A stretch of 64,000 nucleotides of DNA. Source: Malachius bipustulatus. Lineage: Eukaryota; Arthropoda; Insecta; Coleoptera; Melyridae. The position numbers and the translations under genes are program-made. The stretch lies in NCBI GenBank assembly GCA_910589415.1, contig OU342634.1:40044723-40108722 (forward strand), given 5' to 3'. Shown piece by piece: positions 1 through 10,009 of this stretch; positions within the stretch are counted from its first letter, which is position 1, and every line of letters starts with the position of its first letter. Below the pieces are notes generated by a model that did no database searches, was not told the DNA's origin, and worked only from the letters and a program-made list of their open reading frames with translations.

Positions 1-300
1 TTTAAAGAGATACAGGCATCGGAAAAGAAAAAAGGATAAAGTTTAGGTAAAATAGATTCGGCTGGTGACGCGTCGTAGGTTCACGTCACGCGTCTGCCCA
101 CCTTCACGCCCGGGATCGCTGTCCCTTCTAGTTTCTACCGACGCTTTCCTCACGCAGATTGCATCGTAAGTTTGCCCGTGGACCAATGAGAACCCCATTG
201 TAACGCCGCTTCGACGTCATCTTTTTCGACTTCCACGTAGACGATTTTCGTGCGTGCGAAGCACCTTTCAGGTGATGCTTTCTGTCAAGGGCAAAGGGTC
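1..300. promoter_or_regulatory. CpG-containing segment, possible promoter or leader exon
   Basis: Bases 60-260 are much richer in G+C and CpG than the next kilobases (ACGCGTCG, CACGTCACGCGTC, GACGTCAT, CCAATG). A GTAAGT donor-like site follows GCATC at 161-165. This could be the promoter or noncoding first exon of EML, or belong to a gene off the left edge. No coding evidence. Confidence 0.3.
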
Positions 301-2200
301 CGTGAATTTACACGCGATATTTTTAAGAAAAAGGTCGCTAGGAATTTTAGTTTTAGATTGATGTAAGGTATATGCGTAGATAAACTTTAACGCCGTAAAT
401 TCTTTACACTATGGTGTTTTTTATGTCTTATACCAGTCGGGGCGTTTAGTCAGTGTTTTATTACTAGTGTCACCTGACTACTAGTGTGTCGGCTTCTAGA
501 CTTCACATTCATTATACATACCTATAGGCTTGCCATTTGGCGAGTTGGCTTGCCAAGCCGATGGCTTGCCGTCTTGCCGAGTCCTCGTCGATAAGAAATC
601 AAGTTTATAATAATTTATTTCTTCTACAACTTAAGTGTGAAATATCTCACAAAAGGCAGGTCTGTATTTTATGATACGCAGAATCATGTTTTTTTGTATT
701 TTATGCGAAACAAGATCGTAGACATGGATATAAGTATGTAGATGTCTAGTTTCTAGTGTCTACTGTCTTCAAATTATATTAACTTACTGGAAATATTAGT
801 GAAAAAGGAGACAAAAAACAGTATCATTTATAGCAAAAACGAATTTTAATTACCCGTGTCTCTCATTAAAATAATTAATGGTGCTTGAAGAAATTAAAAT
901 GATGTGCTATCCTGTTATTCACGGTCACTGTCACTTCAATAATGCGGGTGCAGTATGTCTCGTCAGTAGTTAATGGAGCTATTTTCGTGTCTGTGTGACT
1001 TTTTCTTACATTTCTCCATTTGGATGCCTAATAAATTATTATCACCTCCTCATTTGGCCTTCATCTTTGGCTTAAATCATGTCCTTCCGCGTGATAGTTT
1101 TATAGTTTGTCTACTTGTTTCCAAATTCTTTATATTATACTAATGGGAAATTTAAAGATATGAGCGTGAGTGTAATCTGGATCCATGCTTGCTTAGAAGA
1201 AATGACAAGTTTAATTTCCTGAGCTTTACCTATCTTTAATTATCATAAATTAATGACCACTCTACGAATAACTGTTTCCCAGCTCTTCTTCTCTTAAATC
1301 GTCGTTCACTTAAATTTATTTTATAATATATCAAAAAGTAGGTAACCATAAAAAATTGAGCAATCCCAAGTCGGTGATATGTAAATTGATCGTCTCATAA
1401 GGATGTAAAGGATGAGAGTGAGGAATTTGGAAATGAATAAATATGCATGGGACGAGTTAGTTGTCCTTGACTTTAGCGCGATTTACCGGCATCTCGTATA
1501 ATAAAGAGACGCCATGAAGAGGATCACACTATATTATTACATTATACAGTTGACAAAGCTATAAATTTGCATGTATTTGACCATTGTAGGTCTATAAATA
1601 AAATGGTAATCGAGGTAACATAAATTATGTGCAATAAAAAAATTGATTGTATAATATTATATCGTTAGGCGCTTAGTGAATATTGAATTTTTTTGTTTTA
1701 ATTGGTATGCTTTCGCGATGATCGCTTTACTTAATTATAGTGTAGAACAATCGTAACGAGCAAAAATGATAATTAAAAGTGATATTTTTATTTCTTAATG
1801 TAAAGAAGAAGAAAAAGGCTGACGCAAAATTTAATTATGCAAATACTAGTGGGCGTATATGAATATTTAATTTAATTATCAACAATTTTACTGAACACCT
1901 ATCAATCTCTTTTTTTTACACAATAAGCCCATGAGGCTGAGACGCTTCCGGGGATCTGGAATTAGACGTCTCTTCAAACAAAAAACAATCTCTTTTCAGC
2001 GTTTGTGAGCCTATTTATCTTAGATCTTATCTTTCAAAATCGCGATGGTATCGGACGGTCCACCCCATTTTCACAAATTGCCAACTTTGAAAATTATTAA
2101 AATAACATTTATCAATAATAATTAATATTGTAACAATTAAGGCAATCTACATAGCCTCTACCGATTTTATGAGTTTCTGAGTCTTATAAAGATGTTTTCA
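301..2200. other. AT-rich sequence, nothing recognised
   Basis: No ORF, repeat array or RNA gene supported. A short CG-containing stretch with repeated TTGCC/GGCTTGCC lies near 525-580. Confidence 0.4.
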
Positions 2201-2265
2201 AAACTCTCCAAGTGGTTTTAAAAAAATTTCCGAGGGATTTTCACTCCATTAAAAAGTGCGCAATA

Positions 2266-2366
2266 ATTATTTCCACTATTTCAATTTTATTTCCATTATT
2301 TCCTCTATTATCCACATTATTTACACTGTTTCCACATTATTTCTACTATTTCCACTATTTCCAGTG
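2266..2366 (+). repeat. Degenerate TTTCCACTATT array (copy 1)
   Basis: Irregular repeats of words such as TTTCCACTATTTCC and TCCACATTATTT. Related arrays occur at 3858-4022 in the same orientation and at 11928-12066 and 13524-13708 inverted. Confidence 0.6.
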
Positions 2367-2479
2367 TTTCGACGTATGTAATTGCATAACTGTTCGGAAC
2401 ACAAAAATTTTCTAGTTTTCCTTCTTTTTTTCTCCGTCTTTGGAAAATCTGGTCAAGTGGTGCAACATCACAGATTTAA

Positions 2480-3665
2480 AAAAATTTCCTGGATTCCTTA
2501 GACCTTCAGGAACATTCATCACCACTATTATAACCACTGCATTACCTGGAAAAATGAGAAAATTAGGGTAATTTAAATTTCCCAAAGCCCCCAAATAGTA
2601 CCTAACGTTGATAAAAAAAGTGCAAAAAATTTAAAATTTTACCTCGGAAATCATCTCTCTGAGGTTTTCGGGGTCGTTGATCACGAGTCCGAGGTCCAGT
2701 TGAAATAATTTAAATACCCAATACGATGTGTGATATAATTCCGATAAAAAATTTAACTTTTTCCGTTTCCGATATAGCTGATAGATTCGTAAGCTGAAGA
2801 ATTTCATTTAACCTGACGATTTCCGAGGTGCCATATTAATTTTATGCAACGCTTACACTTCTTGGAGAGGTTTTAAGAGTTTTGAGGGGTTGGAACTACC
2901 CTCACTTGCTTTTGGACCTCGGATTCATGATAGACGACCCCGAAAACCCCCAAGAGACTATTTCCGAGGCCAAATAATAATTTTTTGTATCGCTATATAC
3001 CACTTTTTGGGATGGTTTTGAGGAATTGGAACCACTTTCACTTACTTTTGGACCTCGATTCCGTAATCGCCGATCTCCAAACCCCCGGGAGATGATTTCC
3101 GAGGTGAACTTTGAATTTTTTTTTCTCTGTTACTATTTGCATTATTTGAGGTTGTGATGGGTTGGACACTTTCACTTGCCTTTGAACGTCGAATTCGTGA
3201 TCAGCAACCCGGGAATCCCCCAAGGACCATTGCCGAAGCGAAATATTAAATTTTTGTATCACTGCATGCAACTTCTTGGGGTCGTTTTGAGGTCGTCTAT
3301 CATCACTTGCTTTTGGACCTCAATTTCGTAATCGATGGCCCCGAAAATCCCGGAAGATGATTTCTTAGGTGAAATTTTGAATTTTTTATTTTTTAATCAC
3401 TACGCCACTATTTAGACTGGATTTAAGGGGTTGGCATCACTCTCATTTGCTTTTGGACCTCGGATTCGTGATAATCGACCCCGAGAACTGCCGAAAAACG
3501 ATTTCTAAGGCGAAATTTTGAAATTTTATACCTTTTTTGCCACTGTTACTGTTAAGGTAATTTGGGAGGGAGGAAATTACCCCAATTTTCTTATTTTTCG
3601 AGGTAATGCAGGAATTATTGGGGATTCATGTTCCTGAAGGTCTAAGAAATCAGAGATAATAAGAA
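2480..3665. mobile_element. Non-autonomous element: inverted ends around ~135-base tandem repeats
   Basis: A left arm (about 2480-2590) is an inverted copy of 3570-3660; both share GGTAATGCAG and TGTTCCTGAAGGTCTAAG. Between them a ~135-base unit repeats, marked by CTTTTGGACCTCG-type words near 2909, 3045, 3178, 3309 and 3449. One unit at 2640-2700 is inverted relative to the rest. The layout resembles non-autonomous elements with a satellite core. No transposase is present. Confidence 0.65.
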
Positions 3666-3857
3666 ATTTTAATAATTGGTGCCTTTCCTTAAACTGCTTC
3701 AAATCCTCTTCTAATAATTTCATTCCAAGTCCTATAACTGGAGATTGATTGATTGATCTCCCTTGGGAGGAAAGCTGTCACATGCTACCTATAAAGGCAC
3801 GATTTCAAAAACTACCGCATGAGTCTCAAGAGAATTTTCTGAACGGACCGAACCATA

Positions 3858-4022
3858 TCCACTTATTTCCAGTTATTTCCATTATTTATTTCCTGTTAGG
3901 TATATCCACTATTTCCATTTTATTTGCACTATTTCCTCATTATTTCCACTGTTTTTACATTATCCACTATTCCCACCAATTTCCAATTATTATTTCCACA
4001 CTAGGTCCACTTATATCCACTA
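3858..4022 (+). repeat. Degenerate TTTCCACTATT array (copy 2)
   Basis: Same word family as at 2266, directly to the right of the 2480-3665 element. The Phe/Tyr/His-rich ORF that reads through it is an artefact of the repeat. Confidence 0.6.
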
Positions 4023-4129
4023 GTAAACACCCCGTCGGGATTTTTGGAAGTATTACAAAGTGAAACACACCACGAAACCTCTGGCAGAGGGTCATTCTTT
4101 TTTTTTCTTAAAATTTTGGATAACGTTTT

Positions 4130-4660
4130 CGTATAATGGCTAGTTCGCAACGTTTTCCTTCACGTAGCCCCAAAGAAGGATCGGCGTTAGATCACACGAT
4201 CTTGGTGACCATAGTGACCAATTTTAATCGCCACATTAAGAGATGAGACGGTCTGGAAACTTGGTTCTCAGTAACCTCATTGTTTCGCGGGCTGTGTAGC
4301 AGATAGTCTTGTTGGAAACACATCCTATACATCAAGTCACGAAGTCCCTTGGTTTGAGTTTTTGCGCCAATTGAACTTGTAAGTACAACGTGTGCAAATG
4401 CATCTCTCTTGTCAAAATTCGTTGTAGAGTAGAGGGTAGTGAGGGTCTGGTAATGAACAATTCTTGACCACGATGCAGAATGGAAGTGCCTGGACTGTCG
4501 GCTATACTCTCCCTCCACTGCGGTTATGTTTTCGAGGGACCGACCAGGATGGCAACAAAGAGTGGTCTTCTCATCCATCGCGTGAATTTTGTCTCAAATT
4601 TTTTAATTAAACGGCGAACCGTCCGTTCATTTGACGCATTATTGCGACCAAGCATTGTTT
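4130..4660 (-). pseudogene. Degraded mariner/Tc1-type transposase remnant
   Basis: Minus-strand pieces in different frames read RNNASNERTVRRLIKKFE (helix-turn-helix part), SLENITAVEGEYSRQS and, at the left end, PRSCDLTPILLWGYVKE, which matches the mariner motif around the last catalytic Asp and LWGYVK. The frame is broken and the middle is poorly preserved, so it is non-functional. Confidence 0.6.
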
Positions 4661-4778
4661 GTAATATGTGTGCAATATGTATGTAATATGTATGTAATAT
4701 GTATGTAATATGAATGTAATATGTATGTAATAATTGTAATATGTATGTAATATGTATGTAATATGCATGTAATAGCAT
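4661..4778 (+). repeat. 11-base minisatellite (GTAATATGTAT)n
   Basis: About ten tandem units, mostly GTAATATGTAT with single changes, abut the 5' end of the transposase remnant. It generates spurious Tyr/His/Ile ORFs on the minus strand. Confidence 0.9.
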
Positions 4779-5690
4779 TATGTAATTTGAGTATTTGAGA
4801 ACTGTTTCCGATCAAACTTTCCCCATTTTGTAGTGGGTTTTCGCAATAAGAAAAAGTGGCTCGTTTGAATTTGAACTTCACAATACTTCTAATCCCGTAG
4901 TTTGTACATGGCAGCTGTCAACAAAATAAATAATCATAATACTACGCGCACAAACATAATGGCGGTAAATTCAAATCCGGCTCTCTTGTTGAGACACCCG
5001 TTACTTTTATTTTACTTTTTTACACCCGTAAAAATTACTTTTTAATAAGAAAATTAACTAATTGCTAAAAACCGATACGTAAGGTTATCCCATCCATCCA
5101 TGGGCAAAATAATTGACGAACACATTTCTATTTAATTGTGTTTTTTTACTTTATAAACTTTTAGGTAAGAAAATTAAATAATCCATCTCAATTACGTTCA
5201 TATTCATGACTTAATAACGTTAATTACCTACACATGTGAAGGACTTCCACATCACGTTAGATCAGAGAAAAATTCCGTGTGAACAAAGTCCGGGAAATAT
5301 TTCTTTCCTCCGATAGTTTCATTTACACATTTAATTCATCCGGACAACGGGTGTTACGTTTACGAGCTCGTGGTGGGAAAGTCGGAATTTATGTAAATTA
5401 TTTAAGCGTTAATTGCGGGAATACGACGAGTTTCTTGACGAAAAATATCTTAATAAGCTCCAATGAGAAAATTGCTGTTACCAAATTCATAGATCAAGAG
5501 AAGAACTTCGTAATACAGTTCAGAAACAACGAGGAATTGACAAATGAGTCCGGAAAGTACAATCTCAAACAGCACACCATAAAATGGTACACAGACAAAT
5601 AAAAACCATCGAAGGAACAGTTGCCGGAGTTTCTGGTCATTGAACAAAATATTTTGAGTCAATGGGAAATTCACCAGCATATTTCAGGCT
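4779..5690. other. No supported feature
   Basis: The stretch has a 107-codon open frame at 5279-5602 on + with no recognisable motif. It directly precedes a LINE RNase H remnant, so it may be part of the same dead element. Confidence 0.3.
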
Positions 5691-5694
5691 ATCG

Positions 5695-6240
5695 AACGTT
5701 TACAGATATTATAAAAATCAAGAAATCTCTATCTTAATGGACAGCCAAGTTGCCATTAAAGCTCTTATTCCATCAATTCAAAAATGGTGTGGGAATGCCT
5801 AATGAAGCTAAACCAATTAGGCAAAGAAAACAAAGTAGCTCTTCTTTGTGTGCCAGGACACAGCAGGTGTAGAAGGTAACGAAGAAGACATTATTCGAGC
5901 AAAGAGAGGAGTAAGAATCTCTTCACTGTCTAGATGGAAATGTATCTGAAAAAAAAATGAATAAAGAAGAGGGAAATCTAAAGAATAAATCTCTGGAAAG
6001 ACCTGTCAGGATTAAGACAGGCCAAAATAATGCCTGACATTTTCTTAAAGAGCATTGTAAACTTGGAGCACTTGGCAAGATTGGTCTACAAAGTGACCAA
6101 ACCTGGTAGATTCTGCATGGAAGGGAAGAAAACTTTGGAAAATTCTAAATTTTCCTCCAGAAATAGAATTGGATGAGGGGAGACACATACGATCTTCTAC
6201 ACGTCGCAGTGTAGATGCATCCTCATACAATGAAATTTGA
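5695..6240 (+). pseudogene. LINE RNase H-domain remnant
   Basis: Fragments in shifting frames read ILMDSQVAIKAL, MVWECLMKLNQLGKENKVAL, LCVPGHS and GVEGNEED, the RNase H block typical of LINEs of the I/Jockey-like groups, then LSGLRQAKIMPD as in the tail of such ORFs. At least two frameshifts are present. Confidence 0.65.
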
Positions 6241-7380
6241 ATTTACTCACATCAAATACTGCAGAGTTGACTGGAATATCATAGCCATAGAGAGTATGGA
6301 ATGGAGGAAGAGCTCTTATAAATGGTCCATGGAAATGAAGGAAGAGGAAACTTGGACAGTGTTATTGAATGTGGCTCATTAAAAAAAGACCGAAGTATTT
6401 TCATGTTCTGGTGAAAATGCCCCGCCTTTATGATTAATTCCAGCATAAGTCTGGAATGTCCATTATATCCAGCACAATACCCCGATGATTTTCGAGTTCA
6501 TGCAATGTTTTTATTATGCCAACAATGGCAATTGTCATGTTAAATAGCGAATCAAGCTTGTGCAATTGAACCATCCAGTTGGACAACAGACAACCGACGA
6601 TTCTTTGCAACGTGAGTCCACGGAAGGCCGCGTTATGAAGCGTGAATCCGGCCGATTCCGGGCGACTTCACAGGTGATTGTCAGACACACCGAGTGTTTG
6701 ATTGTCGACTAATTTAATTACTTAAAGGTATAATTGTGCAGAATTTTTATTACATTGTATGCAGTTGTAAATGGTATACTAAATAGTGCTAGTGGTTGAT
6801 TTCTTTCAAGGTCTGCTATTAATTTTGTTATGCCTCTGTGTAATCAAAATTACACAGTTACGGATTTTTGATCATACAGACGATTGCTGTTTACTTTGAC
6901 GGGTCTACTGATTGTCTTTAATTCAAGGGAAGCAAGAAATTAGATAAAATTGTGAGAGATTTATAAGATTTTTGCATCATATTATTATACCTGAGTACAA
7001 AATTACGGGTTTTCACGCCTCTGCTTTGTATTTTTGTTCTGAGCTATAGTTAGGTAAAGTTAATTTTAAAAGAATACATCTGATGTTTACGAGGCTATTT
7101 TTTCTAACATCTAAAATGGTAAAATTACGTTTGAAGCTCATAAATGTGCTTAGGTGATGTATTTGAAAATGATCTTATCTTCAACTTTTTAGAGAAACTT
7201 TTATTCTGAAAATATCCAATAAGTTCCTAATAAGATAGATCTTCTAGTGTGAAACGAGCTTTATTTATAATTTCTTAGTTCAAACAAATGAAAAAGGAAA
7301 CTTAGAGTCTCATAAGTTCCAAAATTTTATTCTTAAACAAATCAACACGTTTTTTTGACAGTTGAAACAAGTGAAAATGG
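6241..7380. other. No supported feature
   Basis: AT-rich DNA, with a slightly CG-richer patch at 6580-6680. No gene seen. Confidence 0.3.
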
Positions 7381-7384
7381 TTTC

Positions 7385-7655
7385 AATGGTCCTGTCAGTT
7401 CGATTTTTTTTTGCAAAATTTGATTTTTGCAAAGTGTGTTTGACAAGGTCCGGTCAGCTCGAAAATTCGACTTCTTCTCGAACCTTGTCAAACCCGGTCT
7501 GAAAAAAAATTGAGCAGACCGTACCATATCAAAGCGAACGTTCCAAAAAAGAAACTTCGAGCTGACCAAATTTTTGAAAAATCGAATTTTAGAGCTGACC
7601 GGATTATTTCAAACGGGAACCCTTGCAAAAAAATCGAACTGACTGGACCTTGTCC
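7385..7655. mobile_element. Short inverted-repeat element
   Basis: The left end GGTCCTGTCAGTTCGATTTT is an inverted copy of the right end (AAAATCGAACTGACTGGACC with small changes). Internal GGTCAGCTCGAA-type words recur in both orientations, so most of the 270 bases can fold back. Confidence 0.55.
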
Positions 7656-7659
7656 TGTG

Positions 7660-8456
7660 TCGGAATTCAACTTTTAATTCCAAGAAGTCTTAAATAGGAA
7701 TTCCAAGTTCAAAGTCGGAATTCTTGGTTTTAAGCTTAGGAATTTTATTTTAAAGTCGCAGTTCTTAGTTTTAAGTCGAAACTCCGAGTTTTAAGTCGCA
7801 ATTCCGAGTTTTAGGTAGGAAATCTTAGTTTTAAGTTGCAGTTCAGAGTTTAGTAAAGTCGGAAGTCTTGGTTTCAAGTCGAAATTTCGAGTCTTAAGTC
7901 GGAAATCTTATAAGTCGCAATTCTTAGTTTTAAGTCGGAGTTCCGAGTATTAGGTAGGAGTTCCGAGTTTTTAATGTCGAAATTTTTAGTTTCATGTCGG
8001 AATTTCGAGTTTTAAGTAGGAAATATTTTAGTTTTAAGTCGCAGTTCAGCATTTTAAGTCGAAATTCTGAGTTTTAAGTGGGGAATCTTCAGTTCAGCGT
8101 TTAAAATCGTACTTCTTATTTTTATAAGCCGGAATTCCGAGTTTTCAGTCGGAAATCCTAGTTAAAAGTCTGAATTTCGAGTTTTAAGTCGGAAATCTTA
8201 TAGTTTTAAGTCGCAGTTCAGAGTTTTAAGTCGAAATTGCCAGTTTTAGGTATAGGAAATCTTTGTCTTAAGTTGCAGTTCAGAGTTCAATAAAGTCGGA
8301 ATTCTTGTTTTCAGGTCGAAATTTCGAGTTTTTAGTCGGAAATCTTAGTTTTAAGTGGGAATTTTGAATTTTAAATCGGAAATCTTAGTTTTAAGTCGGA
8401 AATCTCAATTTAAAGTCGCCAGCTCAGAGTTTAAAGTTGCGAGCTCTTAGTTTAAA
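7660..8456 (+). repeat. ~20-base minisatellite, about 40 units
   Basis: Units follow the pattern TTTTAAGTCGGAATTCTTAG with alternatives CGCAGTTC, CGAAATTTCGAG and CCGAGT. The AAGTCG and AGTTTT words recur with 18-22 base spacing throughout. No gene lies in the array. Confidence 0.92.
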
Positions 8457-8519
8457 CGCGGATTTCGTATAGAGACCTGTATGTTTACCTTTAGATTATC
8501 ACCGGTGTAAATTATTCAT

Positions 8520-8750
8520 GAATCAACCGTGAGTACTCAAGCGTCGCGACGCGGCGTCGCACACGCTGCTGTGTCGTAAATGACAATGGATCTTCCTCTC
8601 TTCGTATCTTTATAAGACTTTTTTGTTTTGAAATTACTAATCCAGGTGCATATGTTATTGAATAGCTCAGGTGCGTTCCATCTAGGAGGGGAGAACCCTC
8701 ATCTAGGGTTACTAATTCCGTCCTGTTTCTATATGTTTAGTTCATGAGCG
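8520..8750. promoter_or_regulatory. CpG cluster upstream of EML exon 1
   Basis: A short palindromic CG-rich core (GCGTCGCGACGCGGCGTCGC, near 8541) stands out immediately after the 20-base repeat array and about 1.35 kb before the EML coding start. It may be part of the long-form EML promoter; no firm core-promoter element could be placed. Confidence 0.3.
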
Positions 8751-8950
8751 CTTTTACTCACGCTATTTGCCGTCTGTTATTGATTTTATCTGTCACTGTT
8801 GAACGTTGGCTCTTATCACGTGTTCTTATTGGTCTTGGTATCAAAATCCAACGAAAAACGAAACTGTTTCATTATTTGTTACTTTCCATTTTTGTATTAT
8901 TACCTACTGTAATAAGTGATTCAAGTGCACGCAAAATTAATAAATAAATT

Positions 8951-9883
8951 AATAAGAGAAATAATAAATCTGAATTGGTGCCAGTGTCCGTGTTAAGTGA
9001 TGTGCCTATAGGTAAACAAACCGATTAAGTGCAAAATTTATGTTTGATTAAAAATTTTTAATCGAGAATTCAATATAAAAAAAACCTGGTTGCAAAATAA
9101 GTAATATCATAATAATAGAATTTATATGAAAAAAAAAGAAACACTTTCTAGGAGCAATTTAAGTATGTATATGAAAAATGTTATCTACTGGAGAATGTTA
9201 TGAAGAGGTGCACTCTTTACTGTTTTGAGGTCGCGCATAAATACCAATTCCTTTTATTATTCAATCATAAATTCATACCAAGCATACCTGCTTAAATATG
9301 CAATTAATGTATTGAAAGGTGGGCTACTTTCAGCTCCAGCAGTATAGGTACCTTCTATTATATGCAATGAGTAGGTAGTACCTATTTGCTATATACACTT
9401 TAACTGATTAATTTAGGGTTAATGTAGGTAATGGTTGGATTATAAATTATTTTTTACTATTGAACTAGGAGGGGATAATTATAATTTTCTCTTTGATAGG
9501 TAGGTACTTTGATGATTACTATATAGTTTCATTCACTCATACCTACTACAAAGTTTCATGCAAATTTTGGTAGGTAGGTACTTTTCCATTTAATTAAAAG
9601 AACAGAGAGAGAGTCAATTTTTTAAATTATTCATAAAACTTAACAAAATTAATTAACTCTTTTGACACGAGTAAGTATAGGTGCGCATAATAAATAGGTA
9701 CCTATATGAATTCTGAGGTTCCTCTTTGTATTGGTAGAGGTGCCTTATAAATTTTTTCTTTCTCTTTTTGCTAGTACCTGTATGAGCTTCCAATTGTATT
9801 CAAATACTACGTGGATAATTACGTGTAAACCGTGGTTTACCTATTGTTTATAAAATCAGTGCTTATTCGTTTCGGCAAAAGTG
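8951..9883. other. Presumed EML 5' flank, with scattered TAGGTA words
   Basis: AT-rich with many TAGGTAGGTAC and GTACCTA words, which also recur throughout the window's noncoding DNA. No ORF supported. Confidence 0.3.
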
Positions 9884-9901
9884 ATGGTGAACATAAAATG
9901 A
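9884..9901 (+). promoter_or_regulatory. Five-codon upstream ORF overlapping the EML start
   Basis: ATG at 9884 opens MVNIK and stops at TGA 9899-9901, sharing bases with the EML ATG at 9898 (ATGA). If the transcript starts upstream of 9884 this arrangement could lower or couple initiation at the main ATG. Confidence 0.4.
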
Positions 9902-10009
9902 CTGATGATTGGAGTGCCGATGAACTTTCCAAATCAGAGGATATATCCCTGAATAAAACTAGTGAGAATGCAGCTAGCCCCAATTTTACGGATACTTACA
10001 ATGCCTGGC
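9898..10009 (+). CDS. EML: EML coding exon 1 (long form)
   Basis: It reads MTDDWSADELSKSEDIS and onward for 37 codons and ends with one base before a GTAAGT donor. Joined to the exon at 21570 that base makes a His codon directly before EMLETESRG, keeping frame. The N-terminus itself is acidic and polar and I do not recognise a motif, so assignment rests on phase, the strong donor and the position. A is present at -3 of the ATG. A five-codon upstream ORF (9884) ends in a TGA overlapping this ATG. Confidence 0.75.

Noticed and set aside
5279..5602. 107-codon open frame on +
   Set aside because: No motif, no splice or neighbour support; it precedes a dead LINE fragment.
7660..8456. CRISPR-like regular repeat array
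   Set aside because: Units are contiguous and diverged with no unique spacers; it is a minisatellite in animal DNA.
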